From Nitratireductor mangrovi (GTDB lineage Bacteria > Pseudomonadota > Alphaproteobacteria > Rhizobiales > Rhizobiaceae): a stretch of 64,000 nucleotides of DNA. Each line of letters opens with the position of its first letter. The stretch's first letter is position 1. Of this stretch, positions 17,211 through 29,469 are shown in pieces. The notes beneath the pieces are model-generated. The model did not search any database, was not told where the DNA came from, and saw only the letters and a list, made by a program, of their open reading frames with translations. Position numbers and translations under genes: made by a program. The stretch is taken from the NCBI RefSeq assembly GCF_007922615.2, contig NZ_CP042301.2:3952001-4016000 (forward strand), in the 5' to 3' direction.

Positions 17211-18367
17211 CCGACCCCGACCGCGCTCCCGGATTCGGGGTCTATGTGCATTGGCCGTTCTGCGCCGCCAAATGCCCCTATTGCGATTTCAACAGCCATG
17301 TCCGTCACCAGCCGGTCGACCAGGCGCATTTCGTGCGCGCTTTCGAAGCCGAGCTTTCCCATATGCGCGCCCGCACCGGCCCGCGCGAGGTCACCAGCGT
17401 CTTCATCGGCGGCGGCACGCCGTCGCTGATGCAGCCTGCGACCGTCGGCGCGATCCTCGACGCGATCGGGCGCTTGTGGACCGTCGCCGGTGATGCCGAG
17501 GTCACTCTCGAGGCCAACCCGTCCTCTGTCGAGGCCGAGCGTTTCCGCGGCTACCGCGCCGCAGGCGTCACCCGCGTCTCGCTCGGCGTGCAGGCGCTGA
17601 ACGATGCCGACCTGAGGTTCCTCGGCCGGCTGCACGACGTCGCCGAGGCGCGCCGCGCCATCGAGATTGCCCGCGACACCTTCCCGCGCCTCTCCTTCGA
17701 CCTGATCTATGCCCGCCCCGGCCAGACCCCGGAGGCGTGGGGCGCGGAACTGGAACAGGCGATCGCTCTCGCCGCCGATCACCTGTCGCTCTACCAGTTG
17801 ACCATCGAGGAAGGCACGCCCTTCTTCGCGCTCCATGCCGCGCGAAAGTTCGCCGTGCCCGACGGCGAGCATGCCGCCGAACTCTACCGGATGACGCAGC
17901 AGGTCACCGCCGCGCGTGGCCTGCCCGCCTACGAGATTTCGAACCACGCCCGCCCCGGCGCGGAAAGCCGCCACAACCTCGTCTACTGGCGTTATGGCGA
18001 ATATGTCGGCGTCGGCCCCGGCGCCCATGGCCGTTTTGTCGAGGACGGCCGACGCATCGTCACCATCACCGAGCGCCATCCAGAGACCTGGTGCGGCCTG
18101 GTCGAGGATCGTGGCCATGGTGTCGTCGACGGCGAAATCCTGACCCGCTCGCAGGAGGCCGACGAGTTCCTGCTCATGGGGCTGCGCCTTGCGGAGGGCA
18201 TCGACCTTGCCCGCTACGAGGCACTGTCCGGCAAGCCGCTCGCCAATGACCGCATCGCGCTGCTGGCGGGCGAGGCGCTGCTGGCGCCGATCGGCAATTC
18301 GCGCCTGCGTGCCACCCCGGCTGGCATGATCGTGCTCGACGCCGTCGTCGCCGACCTGGCGCGCTGA
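17207..18367 (+). CDS. hemW: Radical SAM protein HemW (coproporphyrinogen oxidase-like heme chaperone)
   Basis: A protein of 386 residues formerly named oxygen-independent coproporphyrinogen oxidase. The radical-SAM cluster motif is C19-x3-C23-x2-C26 in [14 protein letters not shown], and GGGTPSLM near residue 70 helps bind SAM. HemW proteins transfer heme rather than oxidise coproporphyrinogen. The linkage to rdgB through an ATGA overlap is the common alphaproteobacterial arrangement and supports hemW over hemN. The longer upstream frame shadows rdgB. Confidence 0.92.
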   Translation: MTDPDRAPGFGVYVHWPFCAAKCPYCDFNSHVRHQPVDQAHFVRAFEAELSHMRARTGPREVTSVFIGGGTPSLMQPATVGAILDAIGRLWTVAGDAEVTLEANPSSVEAERFRGYRAAGVTRVSLGVQALNDADLRFLGRLHDVAEARRAIEIARDTFPRLSFDLIYARPGQTPEAWGAELEQAIALAADHLSLYQLTIEEGTPFFALHAARKFAVPDGEHAAELYRMTQQVTAARGLPAYEISNHARPGAESRHNLVYWRYGEYVGVGPGAHGRFVEDGRRIVTITERHPETWCGLVEDRGHGVVDGEILTRSQEADEFLLMGLRLAEGIDLARYEALSGKPLANDRIALLAGEALLAPIGNSRLRATPAGMIVLDAVVADLAR

Positions 18368-18454
18368 GCGCGTCGCCAGCGTTGCGCTGCCGGCAACTTT
18401 GCAAGCCGGTGCGCACATGCGAAGACTCGGCGGTCGAAGCGGAACCGGAGCGGC

Positions 18455-19366
18455 ATGGACGAGAGGCCCGGCAAGAAGCGCGGTTATGTGATCGGACAGG
18501 CCGAAATGACGGCGCGGCCGCTGGAGTCGGCGCTTTATCTGGTCGCAACCCCGATCGGCAATCTCGCCGACATCACGCTGCGTGCCCTCGAGGTTCTGGC
18601 CGGCGCCGACATCGTTGCTTGCGAGGATACGCGCGTCACCCGAATCCTGCTCGAACGCTACGGGATCAGGCGCCGGATGATGGCCTACCACGAGCACAAC
18701 GCCGCCGAGGCCGGCCCGCGCCTGCTCGCGGCGCTCTCCGATGGTGGTTCGGTCGCGCTCGTTTCCGACGCCGGAACGCCGCTGGTCTCCGATCCCGGCT
18801 ACCGGCTCGCCGTCGAGGCGATCGCAGACGGTCACCGGGTCGTACCGATCCCCGGCGCATCTTCCGTGCTGGCCGCGCTCGTCGCCTCCGGCCTGCCTTC
18901 GGACGCGTTCTTCTTTGCCGGCTTCCTTCCGGTGAAGGCCGGCCAGCGCCGCACCCGGCTGGAGGAAATCGCGCCCGTTCCCGGCACGCTCGTTTTTCTG
19001 GAATCGCCCCGCCGCCTCGCCGCCTCGCTCGCCGCCATGGCCGAGACGCTCGGCGGCGCGCGCCGCGCCGCCGTCTGCCGCGAACTCACCAAGGCCTTCG
19101 AGGAGACCCGCCGAGGTTCCCTCGCCGAACTTGCTGCGCATTATGATCAAGCCGGCGCGCCGAAGGGCGAGGTGGTGGTCTGCGTCGCTCCGCCCGAGGC
19201 TGGGGCACCACCGGTCGATGTCGACATTGACGCGTTGCTGTTGTCGCTGGTCGCCGAGATGCCGGCGGCGAAGGCGGCGGCCGAGGCCGCGCGCCAGACC
19301 GGGCTGGCGAGGCAGGAGCTTTACCGCCGCCTGGTCGCCCTCAAGGAAAGCAATCGTGGAAGCTGA
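18455..19366 (+). CDS. rsmI: 16S rRNA (cytidine-1402-2'-O)-methyltransferase
   Basis: A tetrapyrrole-methylase-fold RNA methyltransferase of 303 residues that 2'-O-methylates C1402 in the decoding centre. It shows [53 protein letters not shown] and [20 protein letters not shown] in the standard order. The last ten bases overlap the yraN start. An alternative start at a downstream ATG (residue 18) would remove a non-conserved N-terminus. Confidence 0.93.
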   Translation: MDERPGKKRGYVIGQAEMTARPLESALYLVATPIGNLADITLRALEVLAGADIVACEDTRVTRILLERYGIRRRMMAYHEHNAAEAGPRLLAALSDGGSVALVSDAGTPLVSDPGYRLAVEAIADGHRVVPIPGASSVLAALVASGLPSDAFFFAGFLPVKAGQRRTRLEEIAPVPGTLVFLESPRRLAASLAAMAETLGGARRAAVCRELTKAFEETRRGSLAELAAHYDQAGAPKGEVVVCVAPPEAGAPPVDVDIDALLLSLVAEMPAAKAAAEAARQTGLARQELYRRLVALKESNRGS

Positions 19367-19733
19367 CGGCCCCGCGCGCCGGCAACGCGCCTACCGCAAG
19401 GGCCATTACGGCGAACGCCTTGCCGCGCTGGCGCTGCGCGCCAAGGGGTACCGCATCGTCGCACGCCGCTACCGCACCCGGCTCGGCGAGATCGACCTGA
19501 TCGCGCGGCGCGGCGATCTCGTTGCCTTCGTCGAGGTCAAGGCGCGTCCGACGCTCGCCGCGGCGATGGAGGCGGTCGGGCCGCTCGCCGCGCGCCGCAT
19601 CGAGGGTGCGGCCGACATGTGGCTGTCGCGCCAGCGCGACTACGCCCGCCTTTCCGTCCGCTTCGACCTCGTCGCCATCCTGCCCTGGCGCTGGCCGGTC
19701 CACGTCGAGAACGTCTTTTCCGGCCGCTTCTGA
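19356..19733 (+). CDS. YraN family (UPF0102) nuclease-like protein
   Basis: A basic protein of 125 residues with a Holliday-junction-resolvase-like PD-(D/E)xK fold: [20 protein letters not shown] contains the acid and the E-x-K pair of the active site. The function of the family is unsettled. It almost always follows rsmI, as here. GTG 19356 inside the end of rsmI, close to a GGAAAG ribosome site, is the best start. The longer upstream frame shadows rsmI. Confidence 0.85.
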   Translation: MEADGPARRQRAYRKGHYGERLAALALRAKGYRIVARRYRTRLGEIDLIARRGDLVAFVEVKARPTLAAAMEAVGPLAARRIEGAADMWLSRQRDYARLSVRFDLVAILPWRWPVHVENVFSGRF

Positions 19734-19792
19734 AGCAGCATCCGCGACACGGGGCATGCCTTCCCTTGCGTCAACAGCCTGTCGGGACCATT

Positions 19793-19810
19793 CTGCCGCT
19801 GATGCGGCAG
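19793..19810. terminator. Hairpin between yraN and the cyclase-family gene
   Basis: CTGCCGC (19793-19799) pairs with GCGGCAG (19804-19810) around a four-base loop, 25 bases before the next start codon. No T-run follows, so this may be a Rho-type stop or a 5'-leader structure rather than a classical terminator. Confidence 0.4.
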
Positions 19811-19835
19811 GATCATTCCCTCAGGAGTAATCGAA

Positions 19836-20663
19836 ATGTGCCATCACTGCGTCATCGACAGCGTCAAGGAGCGAATGCTCTCGCGCCGCGACTTCTTCAA
19901 GGGTTCGGCCGTCGCCGGCGCGGCCGCCGTAGCATCGGCCGCCGCGCCTGCGCCGCTTTTCGCCCAGAAGGCGATGCCGACCAGGGCCGAGGACCTGACC
20001 CACGAGCTCTACGAGGAGTTCCCGACCTTCTTCAATCAGCAGCAATTGTTCAAAGAGGTGCTCTTCAATTATGACGAGCACAAGTTCAACATAAACGAGT
20101 GGCGCTTCAACGAGCACACCGGTACGCACATGGACGCGCCTTTGCACTTTTCGGCCGACGGCAGGTCGGTTGCCGAAATCCCCGTCGACGATCTCGTCTG
20201 CCCGCTGGTCATCGTCGACATTCGCGAGAAGGCAGCCGAAAACGCCGACGCACAGGTCACGCCCGACGACATCTTGGCCTGGACGAGCGCCAATGGCGAT
20301 ATTCCCGAAGGCGCCTGCGTGGCGATGCTGTCCGGCTGGGGCGCGCATCTCGGCACTGACAAGTTTCGCAATCCGGATGCCGACGGCAAGATCATGCATT
20401 TCCCCGGCTTCCACATCGAGGCGGCTGAGATGCTGATGGAGGCGCCCTCGGTCAAGGGCATCGCCGTCGACACGCTGTCGCTCGACCATGGCCCTTCGCC
20501 GGATTTCGCCGTCCATTACGCCTGGCTGCCCTCGGGGCGCTGGGGGCTGGAATGTGTCGCCAACCTGGAAAGCCTGCCGGCCAGCGGCGCGACCCTAATC
20601 GTCGGCGCGCCCAAGCTGCGCGGCGGCACCGGCGGCCCGTCGCGGCTGTTCGCCATGGTCTGA
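19836..20663 (+). CDS. Cyclase/kynurenine formamidase-like protein, Tat-exported
   Basis: A protein of 275 residues of the cyclase family (PF04199), metal-dependent hydrolases that include kynurenine formamidase and isatin hydrolase. The metal site motif HTGTHMDAPLHF lies near residues 95-106. The N-terminus carries a twin-arginine signal, SRRDFFKG near residues 15-22, followed by an alanine-rich hydrophobic stretch ending AAAPAPLFAQ, so the protein acts in the periplasm with a pre-bound metal. A pair of Cys-His residues (MCHHC) precedes the signal. The start is supported by AGGAG. No tryptophan-catabolism genes are nearby, so the substrate is open. Confidence 0.85.
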   Translation: MCHHCVIDSVKERMLSRRDFFKGSAVAGAAAVASAAAPAPLFAQKAMPTRAEDLTHELYEEFPTFFNQQQLFKEVLFNYDEHKFNINEWRFNEHTGTHMDAPLHFSADGRSVAEIPVDDLVCPLVIVDIREKAAENADAQVTPDDILAWTSANGDIPEGACVAMLSGWGAHLGTDKFRNPDADGKIMHFPGFHIEAAEMLMEAPSVKGIAVDTLSLDHGPSPDFAVHYAWLPSGRWGLECVANLESLPASGATLIVGAPKLRGGTGGPSRLFAMV

Positions 20664-20699
20664 GGCGGCGCGCGGCAGCTGTTTGGCCGGCGCTCTGTG

Positions 20700-22070
20700 C
20701 TAGCGCCGGCTGACCCGCATCGGCAGCCCGCCCTCGGGCTGTGTCGTCAGCTTCTGCACCGGCCACGGTTTCGTTTCGGCGACCGTGTCGAAGCGGTAGC
20801 GAGACAACAGCACGCCGAGCGCGATCACCGCCTCCTGCATGGCGAAGCTGGCACCGATGCACACCCGCGGCCCGGCGCCGAACGGCAGATACTGGAAGCG
20901 ATCGATCCGGTCGCGGTTTTCCGGCAGGAAGCGCGCCGGCATGAAGGCTTCCGGGTTGTCCCAGAGCTTGCGGTGCCGGTGCACCGTCCAAGGCATCACC
21001 TGGATCTGCGCACCCTTGACGATGCGGAGGTCCTCGAACCTGTCCTCCTCCACCGCTTCGCGGCTGATCGAGGCCGCCGGCGGGTAGAGCCGCATCGCCT
21101 CCTCGAAGGCGGCGCGCGTCGCCGGCATCTTTTCCAGCCACTTCACCGGGTCCGGTTCGCCGGCCGTGACCGCGTCGATCTCGGCCTCGACCCTGTCGCG
21201 CTCCCATGGCGCCTCGGCCAGGCAGTAGAGCGTCCAGCCGAGCGCGCGCGCCGTCGTCTCGTGGCCGGCGCCGATGAAGGTGATGATGTTGTCCTTGATC
21301 TCGTCGGCGCCGAGCCCGTCCGGGCCCTCCGCCTTAAGGAGCAGCGTCAGGAAATCGTTGGGCACCCCGTCCGGGTCGGCCCGCAGCCGATCCTTGCGCA
21401 TTGCCATTGTGTCGGCGACGATCTGACGGAAGAAGGCCATCGTCTTGCGCCCGCGCAGCCGCGTGATGCGTGGCAGCCAGTCCGGTGCGCCGAGCAGGTC
21501 GAGCGGGTCGACGCGGCCCATCGTCTCGAACAGATGGTCGACCTGCTTGGCGAAACTGCCGGCCTCGCCGGCGATCTCGCCTGAAAACAGCGTCTCGGCC
21601 AGGATATCGTAGGTGAGCATGGTCATGTCGCGGGCGACGTCGACCGTTGCGCCGTCTTCGTAGCGCTCGGCAAAAAGCCGCGACCGTTCCAGCATCGGCC
21701 CGGCAAAGCCGTGGATATGGCGCGGCGTGAACACCGGCGCCATCGCCTTGCGCGAGCGTTTCCAAACCTCGCCTTCGGCCGTCAGCAGCCCGTCGCGCAG
21801 GATCGGCCGCAGGATCTTCTGGCGCACCCGCGCCATCTTGTAGTTCTTCGCGTTGTCGACCAGCACCCGCTTGATCAGCCGCGGATCGTTGGCGATCACC
21901 AGCGGCCCGCCGATCCCGGTGGTGATCGATATCCATTTTTCGTTGTAGGAAGGCTCGCCCCACAGTTCGAGCGGGTTCCTGTAGACGATGCGGATCATCT
22001 GCAGCGTCGAGGGCGGCGAGCTGCGCGGCTTCGGCGCCGGCGGCACGAAGGGGGCGGGCGAGGTGTCCAT
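20700..22070 (-). CDS. Cytochrome P450
   Basis: A heme monooxygenase of about 456 residues. The I-helix oxygen-activating motif is FIGAGHETTARALGW, the K-helix E-x-x-R is in AFEEAMRLYPPA, and the heme-binding loop FGAGPRVCIGASFAM contains the thiolate cysteine near residue 404. No redox partner gene is adjacent and there is no transmembrane anchor, so a soluble ferredoxin system is assumed. ATG 22070 has a GGAAG ribosome site. ATG 22097 in the same frame adds nine residues and is possible. The substrate is unknown. Confidence 0.92.
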   Translation of the reverse strand: MDTSPAPFVPPAPKPRSSPPSTLQMIRIVYRNPLELWGEPSYNEKWISITTGIGGPLVIANDPRLIKRVLVDNAKNYKMARVRQKILRPILRDGLLTAEGEVWKRSRKAMAPVFTPRHIHGFAGPMLERSRLFAERYEDGATVDVARDMTMLTYDILAETLFSGEIAGEAGSFAKQVDHLFETMGRVDPLDLLGAPDWLPRITRLRGRKTMAFFRQIVADTMAMRKDRLRADPDGVPNDFLTLLLKAEGPDGLGADEIKDNIITFIGAGHETTARALGWTLYCLAEAPWERDRVEAEIDAVTAGEPDPVKWLEKMPATRAAFEEAMRLYPPAASISREAVEEDRFEDLRIVKGAQIQVMPWTVHRHRKLWDNPEAFMPARFLPENRDRIDRFQYLPFGAGPRVCIGASFAMQEAVIALGVLLSRYRFDTVAETKPWPVQKLTTQPEGGLPMRVSRR

Positions 22071-22223
22071 GGTCGTCTTCCGGGCGGACGCAATCATCTG
22101 CCCGACAACTTAGGATCGCCGCAAAGTTTCGGCAAATTTTCGCTCACGCGGCAAGATGAGCGGGCCGCGTTGCGGAAGCCTCTGGAAAGGTCGCCGGCAG
22201 CAGCGGCAAAAGCCCGCGCCGAT

Positions 22224-22252
22224 TTGGAATTTGGCCACGAAACCCCTATATC
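22224..22252 (+). promoter_or_regulatory. Probable gyrB promoter
   Basis: TTGGAA (22224-22229) and TATATC (22247-22252) are exactly 17 bases apart, and the -10 reads CTATAT in the form typical of rhizobial sigma-70 promoters. It is 74 bases upstream of the gyrB start codon. Prediction from pattern only. Confidence 0.55.
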
Positions 22253-22322
22253 TCGGGCATCTTCCGGCGCGTGATTCGGGGTGAAGCGGGCGCGCCGTCC
22301 CAGCGGCAGAAAACAGCGGTAG

Positions 22323-24773
<2,451 letters not shown>

Positions 24774-24789
24774 GGGCGGGCGCCCGCCC
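24774..24789. terminator. Perfect GC palindrome after gyrB
   Basis: GGGCGGG and CCCGCCC form a perfect inverted repeat separated by CG, beginning directly after the gyrB stop codon. It lies between convergent genes and has no T-run. It probably works as a strong RNA hairpin that protects or ends the transcript. Confidence 0.55.
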
Positions 24790-24886
24790 GCATGATGCGC
24801 CGTCGATCTGCCAGTTGCGATCTTGCTGTTGCCAAGGGGCAAGCGTTGCCGGCAAGGCGATGCTGTCATTTATGACGAGCGTGAGA

Positions 24887-27382
24887 TCATTCGGCGGCTT
24901 CTAGCGTCCCCAGACCTTCGAGCCTGCCGCGCAGGATACCAAGTATGGACGCATCGGACGGCGCGAGTATGCCGCTCTCCTGCATCTTCAGTATGATGTT
25001 GAGCGCCTTTTGATAGTTCTCACGCGGTTCGCTGCCCGCTTCGGCCATCTGGAAATACACAACCACCAGGTCGCGCAGCCATTCCGAATTGCCCGGATCC
25101 GCGGCGGCGAGCCGTTCGGCGATGGCAAGACCGGCCTCATAGGCGGTAAGCGCCCCGGCGAGGTCGCCCTGAGCTTTGCGCACGTCGCCGATCTTGCCGT
25201 GGCTGATCGCCAGACCGCGCTGCCAGCCGACATGGTCCGGATTGGAGGTCGCCAGCCGCTCGGCAATTACGTGGCCATCACCGTAAGCGACCGCTGCATC
25301 AGCAAGTTCGGCCCGAGCCGTCCGCACGTCGCCAACCGTCGTGTAAGCCGCCAACAGATCGTGCTGTAACCGAGCATTGCCAGGATCAGACGCCGCGAGC
25401 CGCTCGGCTATCGCGACGCTGAAAATATTGTACCTTAGGGCATCTTCCAGATCGCCAAGCCTCGACTTAACTCTAGCGATATTGCCATAGACGACCGAGC
25501 GGTTACGCTGCATTGTGGGGTCGTCCCACTCGTCTCCGGCGTTCTCATAGATGAACACCGATATTGCCATGTAAGATTTGAGAGCGCCGGGCAGGTCGCC
25601 TTGCGCCAGCTCCAAATTGGCGATCCGTTGGTATGCAGCTATCAAATCGTGCAGTACGCCCCTGTTTTCCGGGTGCTCAACCATCAGCTTTTTGCTGATC
25701 GCCAGAGTTTCATTGAATGATATTTTGGCGGCGGCCCGTTTGCCGAGCAAAACCTGTACATCCCCCTTGCTAAGGTGAAACGCCGAAAGTGTTTGTTGCC
25801 GAGTTAGGTTTTGGGGCTCGGAAGCTGCAAGCCTTTTGGCGATTTGCAGACCTTGCTCGAAGGTAGACAATGCTGCGTCCAGATCGCCTAAGGCAAGTTG
25901 AATATTGCCCAGTCTGTCATAGGCGGCTGACAGATTTTGCTGCCACACGACGTCGGTCGGATCGGAACTTGCGAGCTCTCTGACCCTTTCGTGCAGAACG
26001 CCAAACGTCTCGAATGCGGCGGGAGCGTTGCCGGTAGTCTCGAGTGTTTCTCCAAGTGACCACAGCACGCGCAGATACTGGAAGTGATCATGCTCGGAAA
26101 AGGTTTGCTCCCCGTCGACTTCCGCGTAGAGCGCCGCCGCCTTTTCGTAGTCGGCGATGGCGAGCTGGTATTTCAGTTCCGCCGCCGCCGCGCCGCCGTT
26201 CAGGTAGTGGGTCGCCGCTTCCGACAGGGTCCGTTCGACATAGTTCGCCTTCAGCGTCTCGCGCGAGGTCGCGTCGATGTTTGCCGCCTCGCTCAGCTTC
26301 GCCCGCGCGCCGTCGAACGCGCCGAGCGCCAGTTGCTCTTCCGCCGCGCGGCGCAGCGCGGTCACGCGTTCGTCGCCGGAACGCAGCGTGCGAAGCTCGT
26401 CGCGCACCCTGGTGAACGAAGCGGCCGCCTCGCGCAGCTTCTCGGTCCGCTCCTCCCGGTTGAGGCCGGCGACATCGCCGCCGATCAGCGCGCCATAAAG
26501 CGGCGCCAGCGGCATGCCGGCGTCCGCTGCGATGCGCTCCACGTCTTCCCGCATCTGCGGGCTGAGATCGGCCATGGCAAGCAGCAGCCGCTCCCGCTCG
26601 GGCAGGTCGCCGGAGGCCTCCGAGGCGAAGAACAGCGCCGGCAGGCCGCTTTCCACATAGGGCAGTTGCGCGCCGCGCGAGCGGTCGTAGACCTCCTGCT
26701 GCACCAGCGTCAGCACCGAGCGGATCTCCAGCCCCTCGGTCCCGAGATATTTGGCCAGCGCCGTGGTGAAGGGGGAATTGTCTCCCTCGCCGTCGGCCGC
26801 CGTCTCGCCCGGCGCGGCGGAAAAGGCAAACAGCGTGTTCTCGGCGCGGCCGAGCCGGCCCAATCCGGGCTTGACCGTCGCCGGCAGCCTCAGCGCCTTC
26901 GCGCCGCGCCCTTGCGGGTCGGGGGATGCCCCGAAAGGATCGTTGCGGCAGGCGTCGAGCACGATCAGCGCGATGTCCGCCACCTCGGCCGCCGTCCGGC
27001 GCAGTTCCTCCAGCGGCAGCGAGCTGGCCTCCAGCGCCTCCAGCGAGGAGGCGTCGGCATCGGTCGGCAGCAAACGGTTCTCGCCGGCGACCTCGACGCC
27101 GTGGCCGGCGAAGAAGATCAGGGCGACGTCGGCGCCGGCCGCATCCTCGGCGAAATCCTCCAGGGCCCGGCGCATGCGGCGCAAGTCGCGGTTTGCCTCG
27201 GAAAACACCTCGAAGCCGAGCGCGTCGAGCGCCTCCTCGACCGCGCGGGCGTCGTTGACGGCATTGGCGAGCGGGCGGATCGCCTCGTAGCGGTCGGCGC
27301 CGAAGACAAGCGCCACGCGCCGTTCCGCGAAAGCCGCGCTTGCCGTGACGACAACAAATATCGCCGCAAAGACGATCCGCAC
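24887..27382 (-). CDS. Secreted caspase-family protease with tetratricopeptide repeats
   Basis: A protein of about 831 residues with an N-terminal signal peptide (about residues 1-19, ending ASAAFA). The caspase-like domain follows (about 20-245), with the catalytic histidine in FFAGHGVEV (residue 94) and cysteine in IVLDACRNDPFG (residue 145). The rest is a long helical array of TPR units, with repeated LAERLAASDPGN-like and GDLAGAL-like phrases roughly every 45-50 residues. Bacterial caspase homologues (orthocaspases) cut after basic residues, and a periplasmic one with a TPR tail suggests a signalling or surface-assembly role. GTG 27382 with GGGAG is preferred over TTG 27388. Confidence 0.88.
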   Translation of the reverse strand: MRIVFAAIFVVVTASAAFAERRVALVFGADRYEAIRPLANAVNDARAVEEALDALGFEVFSEANRDLRRMRRALEDFAEDAAGADVALIFFAGHGVEVAGENRLLPTDADASSLEALEASSLPLEELRRTAAEVADIALIVLDACRNDPFGASPDPQGRGAKALRLPATVKPGLGRLGRAENTLFAFSAAPGETAADGEGDNSPFTTALAKYLGTEGLEIRSVLTLVQQEVYDRSRGAQLPYVESGLPALFFASEASGDLPERERLLLAMADLSPQMREDVERIAADAGMPLAPLYGALIGGDVAGLNREERTEKLREAAASFTRVRDELRTLRSGDERVTALRRAAEEQLALGAFDGARAKLSEAANIDATSRETLKANYVERTLSEAATHYLNGGAAAAELKYQLAIADYEKAAALYAEVDGEQTFSEHDHFQYLRVLWSLGETLETTGNAPAAFETFGVLHERVRELASSDPTDVVWQQNLSAAYDRLGNIQLALGDLDAALSTFEQGLQIAKRLAASEPQNLTRQQTLSAFHLSKGDVQVLLGKRAAAKISFNETLAISKKLMVEHPENRGVLHDLIAAYQRIANLELAQGDLPGALKSYMAISVFIYENAGDEWDDPTMQRNRSVVYGNIARVKSRLGDLEDALRYNIFSVAIAERLAASDPGNARLQHDLLAAYTTVGDVRTARAELADAAVAYGDGHVIAERLATSNPDHVGWQRGLAISHGKIGDVRKAQGDLAGALTAYEAGLAIAERLAAADPGNSEWLRDLVVVYFQMAEAGSEPRENYQKALNIILKMQESGILAPSDASILGILRGRLEGLGTLEAAE

Positions 27383-27710
27383 CGGCAATCTCCCAAGCCC
27401 AGGGGTCGGTAAGCATACTCAAACAGCAATATGGCGCAGGCAAGGATGATCTTGCAGGGGCGGGTCGCGCTTCCGGACATACTCCTAGCCAGGTCAATTA
27501 GTTGTCCTGCGCGAGCAGCGCCCTTTCGAGCAAAAGTTCGGGCCGGGCGCTGGCTTTAGGCCGTCGCGAAGGCGTCGGGGCGGCTGGCCTCTCTGCCTGT
27601 GGACAGGCCCAGCGGAGGATATCGCACGCTCAGGTTGCCATGGTCGTGCTAACGGTGAGCCAGAACTGCAAATTCTGTCTCATGCGCCAACAAGACGCCT
27701 GTCGCGTCAG
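27383..27710. other. Gap upstream of the caspase gene
   Basis: About 330 bases between the caspase start and the GNAT stop, both genes on the minus strand. It must hold the caspase promoter. A TTGACC occurs on the minus strand near 27498, but I cannot pair it with a convincing -10. No RNA gene or repeat was recognised. Confidence 0.4.
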
Positions 27711-28505
27711 TTATCGGGTGAAGCGAGCGCCTTTTTTCGCTGCAACGACACCACAGATCAGTGTTGGTTCGAGCCGGAGGCCGGACGCCACGACCATTTT
27801 TCGCGAGCTGACGTTGGTAGCCGATACGAGCTCGTATATGTGGGTTGCGTCGAGGTCGCGAAAGGCACTCACAATCATCCGGGCGTTGATGTAGCTGCCA
27901 AGCCCGCTTCCCCTTTTCGACTCCAATACGGCGACGAGTCCTCCCCAAGCATATCGGTGATAGGGGCTGTGGGCATTGTGAGGCAGGTAGCAATGTGCGG
28001 CTGCCACTATCTCCCCGTGCCTATCACCTATGACCGTGGTCGTCGCCGGACCAAGGGCTCCGACGAGTAGTGAGCCAGAGAACGGTACTACCCCCGCCGC
28101 GTTCATCAGCACCTGAATCTTCGTGACGTATTCGCTTTTCGGATCGGTCGGCCGGTCCAGTTCGGCCAACCCGTCTGGTAGCCCACGAGCTAGGATTGCT
28201 TCCGCAGCGGCGAGCGCAGCGGCGCGCGGGGCGAGGAAAACATCCCACGCATCGAACCGATAATCCTGTCCCAGAAGCCGAGCCCTGATCTGGTCAGCCG
28301 CCTCGGGGGAGAGAAGGCGGAACCCGCAGATGCCGTCGCGATCAAGAAATTCGGTAATCCGATCCCAACCCAGTTTATCGGGGTCATCACAACCCATCGT
28401 GCGGCCCGTTTGGCATGCGCCGGGTGTATTGGTGATTAGATCGGCGTTCGCCTCAGCCTGCCTTTGCAAGCGCTGTTGCTCCTCCGAACCGAAGTAACCT
28501 GACAT
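27711..28505 (-). CDS. GNAT-like N-acetyltransferase
   Basis: A protein of 264 residues. Its second half has the GNAT layout: a beta strand WGGLVAVLESKRGSGLGS in which RGSGLG is the acetyl-CoA pyrophosphate loop (motif A), and VSATNVSSRKMVVASGLRL near the end corresponds to motif B. The first half is not recognised. ATG 28505 has a good GGGAG site, and the frame further upstream is discounted. Base composition is somewhat more AT-rich than its neighbours, hinting at transfer. The acceptor is unknown. Confidence 0.65.
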   Translation of the reverse strand: MSGYFGSEEQQRLQRQAEANADLITNTPGACQTGRTMGCDDPDKLGWDRITEFLDRDGICGFRLLSPEAADQIRARLLGQDYRFDAWDVFLAPRAAALAAAEAILARGLPDGLAELDRPTDPKSEYVTKIQVLMNAAGVVPFSGSLLVGALGPATTTVIGDRHGEIVAAAHCYLPHNAHSPYHRYAWGGLVAVLESKRGSGLGSYINARMIVSAFRDLDATHIYELVSATNVSSRKMVVASGLRLEPTLICGVVAAKKGARFTR

Positions 28506-28589
28506 AGCATGCTCTCCCTGGGAGAAGACCTTATCGATTTCGAGAAACATCGCCAACGGAGGCATGGGCGCTGATTGGCCGACGGCCTG

Positions 28590-29360
28590 TCATCCAGGCT
28601 TCTTGATCTGCCAGACCTGCTCCACCGGATAGTTTCTGGCCCAGTCGGCGGGGATCGCCGCGCGCGTCCCCGAGGCCCCCTCGGGCGCGAAGACTTCCTG
28701 GTACCCGGCAACATCGAAGCCGATGGCTGCGAACAATTCCATCCAGGACGAAATCGTCAGGTTGAAGCAGACGCCGCTCGGCTCGAATTCGACCTCGGTC
28801 CAGTCGGCGCCCCACATGCCGCGATAGGGCCGGTGCAGCGTCCGGTCGCAGGGCGACCCGTCGAGCGGCGAGCAGATCAGGGAAAGCGGATGGTTGCCGA
28901 GGAAGACCAGCCGCCCGCCCGGCCGCAGCAGGCGCCATGCTTCCCGCAGCCATTTCTCCGGCACACACCAGATCGACGCGCCATATTCCGAGATCGCGAA
29001 GTCGAACGCGGCGTCGGGCAGGCCGGTGGTTTCGGCGTTGCCCTCGATGAAGGTGATGTCCGCACCGTGTTCGGCGGCGAGGCGGCGTGCGGTGGCCAGT
29101 TGTTCGGTGGAGATGTCGATCGCGGTGACGCTTGCCCCGCGCCGGGCCATCCAGCCGGAGACGTAGCCCGTGCCGCATCCGAGTTCGATGGCCTTGATGC
29201 CCGTCATGTCGGGCGGAAGCAGGCTCAGGCCCTCGTCCGGGTTGCCCCAGTTGCCCCATTCCGGGCTGTCGAGGCTCCAGAGACGTTCGCCGACCGCAAC
29301 CCAGTTGGCCGCGTCGGCATCCCACAGATCCCGGTTGATTAAGAGATGGTCGCGCGCCAT
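28590..29360 (-). CDS. Class I SAM-dependent methyltransferase
   Basis: A protein of 256 residues. SAM-binding motif I is AIELGCGTGYVSGWMARRG near residues 56-74, followed by VTAIDISTEQLATARRLAAE, and LREAWRLLRPGGRLVFLGN near residue 140. It belongs to the Methyltransf_11/25 group, with no substrate clue. ATG 29360 was chosen because conservation begins there. The frame continues upstream to 29684 but only shadows the metallo-hydrolase gene. A stem (AGCCCG / CGGGCT) lies just before the start codon. Confidence 0.84.
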   Translation of the reverse strand: MARDHLLINRDLWDADAANWVAVGERLWSLDSPEWGNWGNPDEGLSLLPPDMTGIKAIELGCGTGYVSGWMARRGASVTAIDISTEQLATARRLAAEHGADITFIEGNAETTGLPDAAFDFAISEYGASIWCVPEKWLREAWRLLRPGGRLVFLGNHPLSLICSPLDGSPCDRTLHRPYRGMWGADWTEVEFEPSGVCFNLTISSWMELFAAIGFDVAGYQEVFAPEGASGTRAAIPADWARNYPVEQVWQIKKPG

Positions 29361-29469
29361 AGCCCGGTCCCCGTTGTTCGCGGGCTTGCTTAGCACACTC
29401 CCCCGTCGCACAAACCTTGGGGGCGTCTTCCTGCCTGCAAGACTTTCCGGGACTGTCTCGCCGCGCGCC

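Noticed and set aside
17084..19150. 688-codon open frame on the minus strand opposite hemW and rsmI
   Set aside because: Both genes on the plus strand are well conserved, and this frame is only their complement.
29388..29404. CIRCE half-site like TTAGCACACTCC
   Set aside because: No matching inverted half GAGTGCTAA follows and no chaperone gene is near.
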